Assembly: GCF_011764565.1 (NCBI RefSeq)
Contig: NZ_AP022871.1
Coordinates: 9,486,320-9,550,319 of the forward strand
Source: Phytohabitans suffuscus
GTDB lineage: Bacteria > Actinomycetota > Actinomycetes > Mycobacteriales > Micromonosporaceae
Reading direction: 5' to 3'
DNA length: 64,000 nucleotides
A program made the position numbers and the translations under genes. Shown here one piece after another: positions 8,581 through 18,593 of the stretch. Below the pieces are notes generated by a model. That model did no database searches and was not told the origin of the DNA. It saw only the letters and a program-made list of their open reading frames with translations. How positions within the stretch are numbered: position 1 is the first letter of the stretch; each line of letters starts with the position of its first letter.

Positions 8581-9468
8581 ATGATCAGTGTGGAGCATCT
8601 GACCAAGCGGTACGGCCCGCACACCGCCGTGGACGACGTGTCGTTCCACTGCGAGGCCGGCACCGTCACCGGGTTCCTCGGGCCGAACGGCGCCGGCAAG
8701 TCCACGACCATGCGCATGATCTGCGGCCTCACCCCGCCCACCGGTGGCGGGGCGACCGTCGACGGCGTGCCGTACCGGCGGCTGCCCAACCCGGGCCGCC
8801 GCGTCGGCGTGCTGCTGGACGCCTCGGCCCAGCACCCCGGCCGCACCGGCCGCGAGACGCTCGGCCTCGCCGCCCAGGTCATGGGCGTCGACCGGGGCCG
8901 GGTGGGCGCGCTGCTCGACCGGGTCGGGCTGGACTCGAAGGCCGGCCGCAAGCGGGTCCGCCAGTACTCCCTGGGCATGCGCCAGCGCCTCGGCCTCGCG
9001 CACGCCCTGCTCGGCGACCCGCGCGTGCTGATCCTGGACGAGCCGGCCAACGGGCTCGACCCGGAGGGCATCTTCTGGATGCGTACCGTCCTGCGCGACT
9101 TCGCCGACCGGGGCGGCACCGTCCTGCTCTCCTCCCACCTGCTACGCGAGGTCGAGGCGGTGGCGGACCGGCTGGTGGTTATCGGGGGTGGCCGGGTCGT
9201 CGCCGACGGCACCAAGCAGGAGCTGCTGGCCGGCACCGGCACCCGGGTGCGCGGACTGGAGCCGGACAAGCTGGAGCGGGCGCTGACCGGCGCGGGCGTG
9301 ACCGTCACCGGCACCCCGGACGGCGCGCTGGTCGCGCAGGCCGACGCGGAGACCGTGGGGCGCACCGCCGCCGCGGCCGGGCTCGTGCTGCTGGAGCTGC
9401 GCCCCGCCGACGGCGCCGGGCTGGAGCAGCTCTTCCTCGAACTCACCGCCAACGGAGGGACCCGATGA
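8581..9468 (+). CDS. ABC transporter ATP-binding subunit (exporter type)
   Basis: A 295-residue ATPase of the ABC-2 exporter class. Walker A is GPNGAGKST, the signature segment is YSLGMRQRLGLA, Walker B is VLILDEPANGLD and the switch His is in LLSSHLLREVE. The C-terminal part of about 80 residues is variable, as in drug- or lipid-export ATPases. Its TGA overlaps the ATG of the permease by four bases. It is transcribed away from the kinase-regulator pair, with about 150 bases of shared promoter region. The substrate is unknown. Confidence 0.93.
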   Translation: MISVEHLTKRYGPHTAVDDVSFHCEAGTVTGFLGPNGAGKSTTMRMICGLTPPTGGGATVDGVPYRRLPNPGRRVGVLLDASAQHPGRTGRETLGLAAQVMGVDRGRVGALLDRVGLDSKAGRKRVRQYSLGMRQRLGLAHALLGDPRVLILDEPANGLDPEGIFWMRTVLRDFADRGGTVLLSSHLLREVEAVADRLVVIGGGRVVADGTKQELLAGTGTRVRGLEPDKLERALTGAGVTVTGTPDGALVAQADAETVGRTAAAAGLVLLELRPADGAGLEQLFLELTANGGTR

Positions 9469-10265
9469 CCGCCACCGCCACCGCCACTGCCACGCCGGCG
9501 GTGCCGACCCCGCGCGCCAGCGCGGCCGGCCGCCCGTCCGTCGGCCGGCTCACGCTGGTCGAGCTGCGCAAGATGACCGACACGCGGGCCGGCTTCTGGC
9601 TGCTGGCGGTGACCGCGCTCGGGTACGCGGCGCTGGTCGCGGTGATGTTCTTCGCCGCCGACCCGCCGGAGCAGACGTTCTACGGGTTCTTCCAGATCAC
9701 GATGCTGCCCTCCGCCGTGCTGCTGCCCGTGATCGGCATCCTCGCGGTCACCGGCGAGTGGACGCAGCGGGGCGCGCTGACCACGTTCACGCTGGTGCCC
9801 GAACGGCAGCGGGTGGCCGCCGCGAAGCTGCTCGCCGGCGTGGCGCTGGCCGCCGCGTCGGTCGCCGCCGGGCTGCTCTTCGCCGCGCTGGGCAACCTGG
9901 CCGGCGTCGCGTTCACCGACGGCGACGGCAGCTGGCAGCTCACCGCCGGCGCGCTGGGCAGCGCCGTGCTCTTGCAGGTCGTCAACATCACCATGGGCGT
10001 GGCGTTCGGCATGCTGCTGATGAGCTCGCCGCTGGCCATCGTGCTGTACTTCCTGCTGCCCACGGTGTGGAGCGTGCTCACCAGCATGATCGGCGCGCTC
10101 AGGACGGCCGCCGAGTGGCTCGACCTGGGCGTCACGTCGATGCCGCTGGCCGAGAACGCGATGTCCGGCTCGGACTGGCCCAAGCTCGCCGCCTCCGTGG
10201 GGCTCTGGGTGGTGCTACCGCTGGCGGCGGGTCTGGTGCGACTCGTTCGGCGTGAGGTCTCGTAG
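9465..10265 (+). CDS. ABC-2 type permease
   Basis: A 266-residue membrane protein with about six hydrophobic segments (for example FWLLAVTALGYAALVAVMFF, ITMLPSAVLLPVIGILAVTG and LASVGLWVVLPLAAGLV). The N-terminus is Thr/Ala-rich, and VELRKMTDTRAGFW is a typical start of ABC-2 permeases. It forms a two-gene operon with the upstream ATPase through an ATGA overlap. Confidence 0.88.
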   Translation: MTATATATATPAVPTPRASAAGRPSVGRLTLVELRKMTDTRAGFWLLAVTALGYAALVAVMFFAADPPEQTFYGFFQITMLPSAVLLPVIGILAVTGEWTQRGALTTFTLVPERQRVAAAKLLAGVALAAASVAAGLLFAALGNLAGVAFTDGDGSWQLTAGALGSAVLLQVVNITMGVAFGMLLMSSPLAIVLYFLLPTVWSVLTSMIGALRTAAEWLDLGVTSMPLAENAMSGSDWPKLAASVGLWVVLPLAAGLVRLVRREVS

Positions 10266-10304
10266 CCGGTATCAGAGGGCTCGCGCAGGCGGTATACAGG
10301 GGGA

Positions 10305-11258
10305 ATGGCGGCTGACGGCGTACCCGGTGAGATGTCCGAGGCGGCGGGGGCGCTGCTGGCCGCGCTCGGCGGAGAGCAGCGCTCCCTCGCGTCGCGGCCC
10401 TTCGCCGACGACGCCGCGCGGCGCTGGATCGAGTACCGCCCGCGCGCCCGCCCCGGCGTCTGCCTCGCCGACCTGGACCGCACCGCCCGCAAGGCCGCCC
10501 ACCGGCTGCTCGCGACCGCGCTGAGCCCGCCCGCGTACGCCCAGGCGATGGCGATCGTCGCCCTGGAGGAGGTGCTCGACCGCCGGGAGGGCTGGGCGCG
10601 CGGGCGGCACAGCGGCGACTACTGGGTCGCCGTCTTCGGCGAGCCGGGGCGGGACGGCCCGTGGGGGTGGCGCTTCGAGGGCCACCACATCTCGGTGACG
10701 ATGACCGTCGCGGGCGGCGTGGTCTCCCCCGCCCCGATCTTCCTGGGCGCCAACCCGCACCGCGTCGGGTACGCCGGCGGCACCGTCCTGCGCCCCCTCG
10801 CCGCCGAGGAGGACCTGGCCCGCGCGCTGCTGGAGGCGATGTCCGGCGCCGACCGCCGCGCCGCGGTCGTGGCCGACCTGGCCCCGGCCGACATCCACAC
10901 CGCCACCCGCCCCTTCGCCGGCGCCCCGATCGAGCCGCGCGGCGTGGCCGCCAGCCGCCTGGGCCCGGGCGCCCGGGCCGCGCTGGACCGCCTGGTCACG
11001 CTCTACCTGGACCGCCTGCCCGCCGAGCTGGCCGGGCGCGAGTACGCACGGATCGCGAGCGGCGAGCAGTGGTTCGCCTGGGAGGGCCCGACCAGCCCCG
11101 GCGGCCGGCACTACTACCGCGTGCAGGGCGAGGACCTGCTGATCGAGTACGACAACACCACCGACGACGGCAACCACTCCCACACCGTCCTCCGCCGCCC
11201 CCACGGCGACTTCGGCGGCGACGTCCTGGCCGCCCACAGGGCCACCGCCCACATCTAG
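10305..11258 (+). CDS. DUF3500 family protein
   Basis: A 317-residue protein with the DUF3500 pattern: WGWRFEGHHISVTMTVA near residue 125, APIFLGANPHRV shortly after, EQWFAWEG near 250 and the closing IEYDNTTDDGNHSHTVLR. Function is unestablished. The conserved His, Asp and Asn residues hint at metal binding (inference). No signal peptide is visible. ATG 10305 has an AGGGGG sequence only two bases upstream, so ATG 10332 (MSEAAG) is an alternative. It appears monocistronic. Confidence 0.85.
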   Translation: MAADGVPGEMSEAAGALLAALGGEQRSLASRPFADDAARRWIEYRPRARPGVCLADLDRTARKAAHRLLATALSPPAYAQAMAIVALEEVLDRREGWARGRHSGDYWVAVFGEPGRDGPWGWRFEGHHISVTMTVAGGVVSPAPIFLGANPHRVGYAGGTVLRPLAAEEDLARALLEAMSGADRRAAVVADLAPADIHTATRPFAGAPIEPRGVAASRLGPGARAALDRLVTLYLDRLPAELAGREYARIASGEQWFAWEGPTSPGGRHYYRVQGEDLLIEYDNTTDDGNHSHTVLRRPHGDFGGDVLAAHRATAHI

Positions 11259-11285
11259 ATTCTGGGCTGCCGCGACGTCCGCGGT

Positions 11286-11474
11286 GGTCCGGACCCAATG
11301 CCACTCAACCTAATTTGATCAAGGCTGTGAGCTGCACGTTTGTCCGGCACGGTGCGGAGTGCCACGAACGGCTGTGTCCTCGGGTGCGCAGAGCTTTCCC
11401 TGCTCACCAGGGATGGCCCAGTACCCGGTCCGACTCCATGATCGACTTAAGGTGAGTGGCATTGGGTCCGGACC
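11286..11474. mobile_element. 189-bp MITE-like element, copy 1
   Basis: Bounded on both sides by the 10-bp palindrome GGTCCGGACC (11286-11295 and 11465-11474). The outer 36 or so bases at each end are imperfect inverted repeats. Left end: GGTCCGGACCCAATGCCACT. Right end, reverse-complemented: GGTCCGGACCCAATGCCACT as well. There is no coding capacity. A second copy of exactly the same length is at 58708-58896, and sites with one palindrome and no interior occur elsewhere. Flanking sequence (CCGCGACGTCCGCGGT to the left, GCGGCCTCACCCTCCGCGG to the right) is also shared with those copies. Confidence 0.75.
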
Positions 11475-11920
11475 GCTGCTCCAGCGGCCTCACCCTCCGC
11501 GGTCGCTGAGGTCGCGTGAAGTGCCTGGCCGGGTCGTTGGGAGGGCATGAGTTCCCCGCTCGCGCGGGTGGCTCCGGCGTGGGCCTGACGTGATGATCGG
11601 CTTGCGGTTGGGTGGCGCTGTCCGGGCCGCGGCTTACGCGGCCTTACCGTCCCCTCGGTGGCTGGGCGGCTCGGTGGCTCGGTGGCTCGGTGGCTGGGCG
11701 GGGTGGGGCTGAGGGCTGGCGGGCTCGGCGTGCGGGAGTGACCCGCAGGGTCGAGGTCGTGAGATGGCCGGTCGTTCACGGATGGCAAGACCGTCGGCCC
11801 GGAACCGCGCAGACGTCCTCCCAGCGGGGGCGGGTGCTCCTGGACTGGGATAGGTCCCGTGGCGGCGGCGCATAACCACAACAACGTGGGTTAGACACCC
11901 TCCAGCGCCTTTGACGTCCG
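11475..11920. other. Non-coding gap with short simple repeats
   Basis: No convincing gene. The stretch 11658-11700 repeats GGCTCGGT-like octamers. The rest is high-GC sequence between the MITE and the DUF222 gene. Confidence 0.6.
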
Positions 11921-11954
11921 TTGTGGACCAGCCGACTCCTCTAGAATCAGACAC
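11921..11954 (+). promoter_or_regulatory. Putative promoter giving a leaderless DUF222/HNH mRNA
   Basis: A TAGAAT -10 box at 11942-11947 lies seven bases before the ATG at 11955, so transcription would begin at or next to the start codon. TTGTGG at 11921-11926 is a possible -35 box with short (15-base) spacing. No Shine-Dalgarno sequence is present, which agrees with a leaderless transcript. Confidence 0.45.
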
Positions 11955-13211
11955 ATGTTCGACGACGGGATAGATGTAGACGTGCTGGCCGGGATGCCTA
12001 CAGGCACCGACCTGGCCACCGCGCTCGCCCGCGTCGACCGAGCAGCACTGAACGGATTCGAGCTGATCGAGGTGGCCAAAGCCATCTACCGGCAGGTCGC
12101 CCACTACCAAGCTGAACTACTCGCCACAGTGGCCGAGATCGCCTACTGCCCACCCGGTAACGAGACCAGCCCCGCCCAACGCACCGACCACCCCGCAGAG
12201 TATGCCGCCGACGAGGTGCGGTTGGCGTTGACGTTGACCCGCCGCGCCGCTGACATGCTGATGGGTGACGCCTACACCCTGGTCGAACGGCTCCCCGCCG
12301 TCCATCAGGCGTTGCGGTCTGGTCAGGTCGATCTGGCCCGGGCTCGGGTGTTGGATCAGGAGACTGCTGCGTTGCCGGAGCCGGTGGCGCGGGAGATGGT
12401 CGACCTGATCCTGCCGGTCGCTGGCGAGTTGACCACCGGGCAGCTACGGATCCGGCTGCGCCGTCTGGTGATCGAGGCCGACCCTTCCGCCGCGGCCGTG
12501 CGGCAACGGCAGGCGCTGGCCCGACGGCGGGTCGAACACGGCCTAGACACGGACGGGACGGCTACCCTGGCCGGCTACCACCTGCCACCCGATAAGGCTG
12601 CCACCGCTGCCGCCCGGATCGACACCCTCGCCGCGGCAGCCAAACAAGCCGGAGACACCCGCACCCTCGACGAACTACGCGCCGACCTATACCTCGACAT
12701 CCTCAACGGCATCCCCACCGACAGCAGCACACCCGTGAGCCAGGGCGGGGTCGAACTCGTCGTGCCGCTGGCTGTTCTCGCCGGGCTGTGCCAGCAGGCG
12801 GGGCAGATCAAAGGCTGGGGACCCGTCCTGGCCGAGATCGCCGCCAAGCTGGCTGATCAGCAGCGGGAATGGCCGTGGCGCTACACAGTTGTCGGTGACG
12901 ATGGTGTGGTTGTCGGGCACGGGCGGCTGCGGCGACGGCCACCAGCCGGTATGGCGGCGTTGGTGCGGGCGAGGGACCGGACCTGCCGGGCACCCGGCTG
13001 CCGGACACCGGCTCATCGGGCCGACCTGGACCACACCATCGCCTGGCAAGACGGCGGACCCACCACAGCCGCCAACCTCGGCGTCCTATGCCGACACTGC
13101 CACGGCTACAAACACAGCGACGGCGTCACCCTCACCCAACCCACACCCGGCACCTTCACCTGGACCACCCGACTCGGCCACACCTACACCACCACACCCG
13201 AACCACCCTGA
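11955..13211 (+). CDS. DUF222 domain HNH endonuclease-like protein
   Basis: A 418-residue protein of the DUF222/13E12-repeat family. The N-terminal helical DUF222 region covers about 20-300. The C-terminal HNH nuclease fold has two Cys pairs (CRAPGC and CRHCHGYKH) around the catalytic core ADLDHTIAWQDGGPT. Members occur in many copies in actinobacterial genomes and behave like dispersed, possibly mobile elements with no established role. It sits between a MITE copy and a repeat-rich gap, and is somewhat less GC-rich than its neighbours. The start is supported by the -10 box directly before the ATG. Confidence 0.9.
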   Translation: MFDDGIDVDVLAGMPTGTDLATALARVDRAALNGFELIEVAKAIYRQVAHYQAELLATVAEIAYCPPGNETSPAQRTDHPAEYAADEVRLALTLTRRAADMLMGDAYTLVERLPAVHQALRSGQVDLARARVLDQETAALPEPVAREMVDLILPVAGELTTGQLRIRLRRLVIEADPSAAAVRQRQALARRRVEHGLDTDGTATLAGYHLPPDKAATAAARIDTLAAAAKQAGDTRTLDELRADLYLDILNGIPTDSSTPVSQGGVELVVPLAVLAGLCQQAGQIKGWGPVLAEIAAKLADQQREWPWRYTVVGDDGVVVGHGRLRRRPPAGMAALVRARDRTCRAPGCRTPAHRADLDHTIAWQDGGPTTAANLGVLCRHCHGYKHSDGVTLTQPTPGTFTWTTRLGHTYTTTPEPP

Positions 13212-13565
13212 CCACCAAACCCGAACCGACCCGCAACGGCCACACACCGAAAAATCGAGAACGGTGCGCAGGTCACGGGGTTACCCTCCCGACCCGATCC
13301 CAGGAAGCGGCGTCGGCGGGTTCATCGAGCAGCGCCCCGAACGGCAGCCGCACCGCCACAAAGTCACCGCGCTCCGATACCCCGGCGGTAGGAGCCTGGA
13401 CATGCCCGGTCCGGCCCAGCGCAGACCGTCGGGAGAGACGCTTGAGACCTGTGGATCGGCTGGGAACGGGCGTACCTTCCCGATGACCGGTTGAGGATCC
13501 TCAAGTGAAGCCCGGCGTTGGCGCGTCGGTCGGGAAGGGCGTGAGGGCGTCTCGCTGCTGGATGA

Positions 13566-13610
13566 CATCGTGCTGGGTGACATCGCGCTGGGTGACATCG
13601 CGCTGGGTGA
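13566..13610. repeat. 15-bp tandem repeat, 3 units
   Basis: Three units of CATCGYGCTGGGTGA, followed by a diverged fourth (CACCGTCCTGGAAGG). They lie in the gap between the DUF222 gene and the Nudix gene. Confidence 0.75.
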
Positions 13611-13647
13611 CACCGTCCTGGAAGGCATCGTGCGGGAGCGTCCGGCA

Positions 13648-13764
13648 GATGCTGGCCGCGCTGGAGGCGGAGGTTGTGGAGGCGGAGGTTGACGCGTATC
13701 TGGCCGAGCTCGCGGTCGAATGTGACCGCACCTGGTCGGCCCTGGTGCGCGCCGGCGCTGCCTT
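13648..13764 (+). pseudogene. Possible IS256-type transposase remnant
   Basis: A short frame reads MLAALEAEVVEAEVDAYLAE. This resembles the N-terminal helix (MLAAALEAEVxAYxAxxxxExD) of some IS256-family transposases. It has no catalytic region, no terminal inverted repeats and no further similarity. It is reported only as a possible relic. Confidence 0.25.
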
Positions 13765-13860
13765 CCTGAACGACCACCTACCTGAACGACCACCTACCTG
13801 AACGACCACCTACCTGAACGACCACCTACCTGAACGACCAGCTTCCTGAACGGCCAGCTG
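13765..13860. repeat. 16-bp tandem repeat, 6 units
   Basis: Four perfect copies of CCTGAACGACCACCTA (13765-13828) followed by two diverged copies ending at 13860. It is immediately upstream of the Nudix gene. Confidence 0.9.
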
Positions 13861-13937
13861 GTCGAGCGCCCAACCGACCTGAACACAACCGACCTGGCCG
13901 CGTAGGCTGCCACGGACGAACCCAGGGAGCGCCACGC

Positions 13938-14336
13938 ATGACCGTCATCGACAAGATCGCCTGGATCCATCTTGAGAACGGCGCGATCCTCAGCTCCCGA
14001 TCACGCGGCAAGGACGTCTACTACATCCCGGGCGGCAAACGAGAGCCAGGCGAGGGCGACATCGACACCCTCGTCCGCGAGATCCAGGAAGAACTCAGCG
14101 TGACCATCGCTCCCGACACCGCTGAGCACGTCGGAACCTTTCACGCCCAAGCCCACGGTCACCCCGACGGAACGATGGTCCGCATGACCTGCTACACCGC
14201 CGGCTACCAGGGCGTCCTCCAGCCCAGCGGCGAGATCGAGGAGATGGTCTGGCTCACCCACGCCGACCGCCACCGGGTTTCCCCGGTCGACCAGATCATC
14301 TTCGATCACCTACACAAGACCGCGCGCATCCGCTGA
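13938..14336 (+). CDS. Nudix hydrolase
   Basis: A 132-residue single-domain Nudix enzyme that hydrolyses nucleoside diphosphates linked to another moiety; the substrate is unknown. The Nudix box is complete: GGKREPGEGDIDTLVREIQE followed by EL, with the REx2EE metal-binding core at about residues 52-57. ATG 13938 has GGGAGCG about eight bases upstream. It appears to be a lone gene between two repeat-bearing gaps. Confidence 0.9.
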   Translation: MTVIDKIAWIHLENGAILSSRSRGKDVYYIPGGKREPGEGDIDTLVREIQEELSVTIAPDTAEHVGTFHAQAHGHPDGTMVRMTCYTAGYQGVLQPSGEIEEMVWLTHADRHRVSPVDQIIFDHLHKTARIR

Positions 14337-14722
14337 GGCGGCGTCGACACCCGTCCAAAGGTATCGACAGCCGTCCAAAGGCATCGACAGCCAGCCAGGT
14401 ATCGACAGCCAGCCAACCAGGTCCGGGATCGGGCTCGCACGACACGGACAGTGAGACCGGGCGACCGGCAACGGCCAGACCTGACACCCGACCCAACTCG
14501 ATCAAAGCAACGGGCGGCCCAGCACGGGCCCAACCTCATGCTGGACGTAAGCCGAGTGGCATTGGCTCCGGACCACCGCTCCCACGGCCTCGCCCTAGCG
14601 GCGATCGCGTCGGCGATGCCCGGGAGCAGCGGTGGTGGCGGGGCGGCCGGAGCGTGCGGCACCTGAACGCCGCCGTGCCCGGCCCGGTAACGGGGTAACG
14701 GGGTAACGGGGATCGCGGGGCC
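14337..14722. other. Repeat-bearing gap with MITE end remnant
   Basis: No gene seen. Positions 14343-14420 repeat GTATCGACAGCC-type units. Positions 14547-14574 match the right inverted end of the 189-bp element (GTGGCATTGG and a degenerate GGTCCGGACC), followed by its usual right flank. Positions 14687-14710 repeat GTAACGGG. Confidence 0.65.
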
Positions 14723-15937
14723 TCAGGGGACGGAGCGGCGGGCGGCGGCCTCGGACCATTCGAGCAGCAGGAGGGTCGCGTCGTCGGCGGGTGGGCCGCC
14801 CTGGTGGTCGCGGACGGCGTGGCTGATGCGGCGGGTCGTCTCGGCGATCGGGAGGCCGTCCGCGGCGTGGCGTTCCACGAGGTCGACGAGGCGTTCCAGG
14901 CCGAAGAGGGCGCCGTGCGCGTCGCGGGCCTCGGTGATGCCGTCGGAGTAGAGCAGGACGCGGTCGCCGGGCTCCAGGCGTTCGCTGGCGACCTGGGTGG
15001 GGCCGGGCACGCCGAGCGGGGTGCGGCGGGCGCCGGCCAGCGCGCGTACCACCTTGCCCCGGCGCAGCAGGACGGGTGGCGGGTGGCCGGCGCCGACGTA
15101 GCGCAGGTGGCCGGCGTGCAGGTCGAACTCGGCGAGCACCGCCGTCACGAACCGGGAGTCGGTGAACTGCGACTTCAGGGCCGCGTCCACCGCCTCGGCC
15201 GTGCCGGCCAGGTCGGCCCCGGCGCGGCGGCTGGACCGGCTGGCGCCGAGGGCGGCGGCGGTCGTGAGGGCGGCCGGGAAGCCCTTTCCCACACCGTCGT
15301 ACACGGCGAAGCGGGCCACCCCGTCGTCGACCGTGTAGTCGAACGCGTCGCCGCCCACCTCGTAGCAGGGCTCCAGCACCGCGGCGAGCACGAAGTGGTC
15401 GGTGGCGAACGTGAGCGGGGGCAGCAGCTGCCACAGCAGCTCCGCGGCCGGGGTCATGGGGCGGGAGCGGCGGGCCTTGGCGAGCGCGTCGCCGTACGAG
15501 GTCTTGGACGTGATCAGGTGGCCGATCAGGCCGGCCAGCAGGCGGGCGCCGCTGACCGTCGCGGGGTCGGCGGGGTCGGCGCCGGCGGGCAGCCGCACCT
15601 CGAGGACGCCGATCCGCTCGGTGCCGTTCACGATGGGCATCCACAGGCCGGGCGGGTCGGTGGCGGCGGCGACCGCGGTGAGCGTCATGAACGCCCGCCC
15701 GGCGATCGACGCGGCGACCGGCAGCGACCGCGGCGGGCCGGGGCTGCCGGCGAGGTCGCGGGTCAGCGCGCGCAGCCGTTCCTGCTCGTGGTCGACGAGC
15801 AGGATGGTCGCGCCGACGCCGACACGGGCGCAGGAGTCCTCCACGATCGCGGCGAGCCCGGAGGGGCCGACGAAGTGGGCCACCTCGACCAGCCCGGCGA
15901 TCAGCCCGTGCCAGGCCAGCGGGTCCGGGACGGTCAT
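14723..15937 (-). CDS. PP2C/SpoIIE-type serine phosphatase with GAF-like sensor
   Basis: A 404-residue protein. Residues about 15-165 look like a GAF sensor, followed by a linker (KARRSRPMTPAAELLWQLLP) and a SpoIIE-type PP2C phosphatase. Metal-binding motifs are visible: EVGGDAFDY, FAVYDGVGKG, YVGAGHPPPV, LYSDGITEARD and ADDATLLLL. It should dephosphorylate a STAS-type anti-sigma-factor antagonist, and a STAS gene lies directly upstream in the same operon. This is a partner-switching module, but no anti-sigma kinase is in the window. The start is the third ATG of a 14-bp triplicated repeat; the first two open only a five-codon peptide. Confidence 0.92.
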   Translation of the reverse strand: MTVPDPLAWHGLIAGLVEVAHFVGPSGLAAIVEDSCARVGVGATILLVDHEQERLRALTRDLAGSPGPPRSLPVAASIAGRAFMTLTAVAAATDPPGLWMPIVNGTERIGVLEVRLPAGADPADPATVSGARLLAGLIGHLITSKTSYGDALAKARRSRPMTPAAELLWQLLPPLTFATDHFVLAAVLEPCYEVGGDAFDYTVDDGVARFAVYDGVGKGFPAALTTAAALGASRSSRRAGADLAGTAEAVDAALKSQFTDSRFVTAVLAEFDLHAGHLRYVGAGHPPPVLLRRGKVVRALAGARRTPLGVPGPTQVASERLEPGDRVLLYSDGITEARDAHGALFGLERLVDLVERHAADGLPIAETTRRISHAVRDHQGGPPADDATLLLLEWSEAAARRSVP

Positions 15938-15974
15938 CGCGCCTCGGTCATCGCGCCTCGGTCATCGCGCCTCG
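15933..15974. repeat. 14-bp repeat, 3 units, at the STAS-phosphatase junction
   Basis: Three exact copies of GTCATCGCGCCTCG. On the minus strand each carries an ATG. The first overlaps the STAS stop (ATGA) but leads to MTEAR-stop, and only the third starts the phosphatase. Confidence 0.9.
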
Positions 15975-16282
15975 GGCAGCCCGAACAGCAGGGCCACCCC
16001 GGTGATCCGCAGGACCTCCTCGACGATGCGGCGGGGGTTGCGCACGCGCAGGCCCACGCCGCCGCGCCGGGCGGCCTCGCGGCCGCGCAGCAGCGCGCGT
16101 ACGCCGCTGGAGTCCAGGAACGGCACGGCGGACAGGTCGACCACGATGTCGCGCCGGGGTCCGGCCAGCGCCGCCTCGATCTCGGCGACCACACGCTCCT
16201 CGGCACCCATGTCGAGGTCACCTTCGAGGTAGATCACGGTTACCCCGCGGGCCTCACCGAGCCCGTCCGGCGCGAGCGTCAT
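15962..16282 (-). CDS. STAS-domain anti-sigma factor antagonist
   Basis: A 106-residue SpoIIAA/RsbV-like protein with the phosphorylatable Ser in VVDLSAVPFLDSSGVRALL at about residues 50-66. It is expected to release a sigma factor by binding its anti-sigma kinase when dephosphorylated by the adjacent PP2C phosphatase. A strong AGGAGG ribosome site precedes ATG 16282. It is the promoter-proximal gene of the pair. Confidence 0.92.
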   Translation of the reverse strand: MTLAPDGLGEARGVTVIYLEGDLDMGAEERVVAEIEAALAGPRRDIVVDLSAVPFLDSSGVRALLRGREAARRGGVGLRVRNPRRIVEEVLRITGVALLFGLPEAR

Positions 16283-16425
16283 GGGCCGCCTCCTCAGTGA
16301 TCAAGAGTGGTGGTCAAGCCTCCTCGGTGGTGATCAAATTTCTGGTACCCCGAACCGGCCGGTCTCACACCCCCCGCCCCGCCCGCCGCTCGACACCGGA
16401 TGGTGAGGTAACTACCCTGAGGCAC

Positions 16426-17196
16426 ATGAGTCCTTACGGCACCGAGCCCGCGGCTTGGCAGGAGAGCTGGGACCGCCAGCAGGAGGCATACCTGCCGGAC
16501 CGCGAGGAGCGCTTCGCCGCCCTCCTCGACACGGTCGACGCGGTCACCGCCGGGCACCCACCGCGCGTCCTGGACCTGGCCGGCGGCACCGGGTCGATCT
16601 CGCTGCGCGTGCTGCGCCGCTTCCCCGGGGCCAGCACCACCCTCCTGGACCTGGACCCGGTGCTGCGCCGCCTCGCCGCCGGCTCGCTGGAGGCGGCCGG
16701 CGGGCGGGCCACCGTGGTCACCGCCGACCTGCGCACCGCGGACTGGCTGGCCGCCCTGCCCCACCGCGACTTCGACGCGGTGCTGACCGCGACCGCGCTG
16801 CACTGGCTGGACCCGTCGCGCCTGACCGAGCTCTACCGCGAGATCCGCGAGGCCCTGCGCCCCGGCGGCGTCTTCGTCAACGCCGACCACATGCCCGACG
16901 ACGGCCTGCCCGGCCTGTCCGCGAGGCTGGGCGAGCGGGCGGACGCGGTGCGGCGCGCGCGGCACGCGGCGGGGGCGGCGCTGTCGTGGGAGGGCTGGTG
17001 GGACCGCGTGGCGGCCGACCCGGTGCTGGGGCCGCTGGCGGTCGAGCGCGAGCGCCTCTTCACCAAGCACCACAGCTCCGAGTGGACCCCGCCGGTGTCG
17101 TGGCACGTGGCGGCGCTGCGGGCCGCCGGGTACGCCGAGGTGGGGCTCGTCTGGCGCGGCGCGAGGGACGCGGCGGTCGCCGCGGTGAACCCGTAG
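16426..17196 (+). CDS. Class I SAM-dependent methyltransferase
   Basis: A 256-residue methyltransferase. Motif I is RVLDLAGGTGSISLRVLRRF (residues about 46-65), followed by an acidic TLLDLDPVL, VVTADLRTADW and the motif ALHWLDPSRL typical of type 11/12 methyltransferases. The substrate is not predictable. ATG 16426 has ACCCTGAGG just upstream. It ends three bases before the convergent lipoamide dehydrogenase stop. Confidence 0.88.
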   Translation: MSPYGTEPAAWQESWDRQQEAYLPDREERFAALLDTVDAVTAGHPPRVLDLAGGTGSISLRVLRRFPGASTTLLDLDPVLRRLAAGSLEAAGGRATVVTADLRTADWLAALPHRDFDAVLTATALHWLDPSRLTELYREIREALRPGGVFVNADHMPDDGLPGLSARLGERADAVRRARHAAGAALSWEGWWDRVAADPVLGPLAVERERLFTKHHSSEWTPPVSWHVAALRAAGYAEVGLVWRGARDAAVAAVNP

Positions 17197-17199
17197 GCG

Positions 17200-18579
<1,380 letters not shown>

Positions 18580-18593
18580 AAGGGAATCGTGGC

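Noticed and set aside
13505-13801. A 98-codon frame as a functional gene
   Set aside because: It begins in a 15-bp tandem repeat and ends in a 16-bp one; only a short middle stretch resembles a transposase helix, so it is listed as a doubtful relic.
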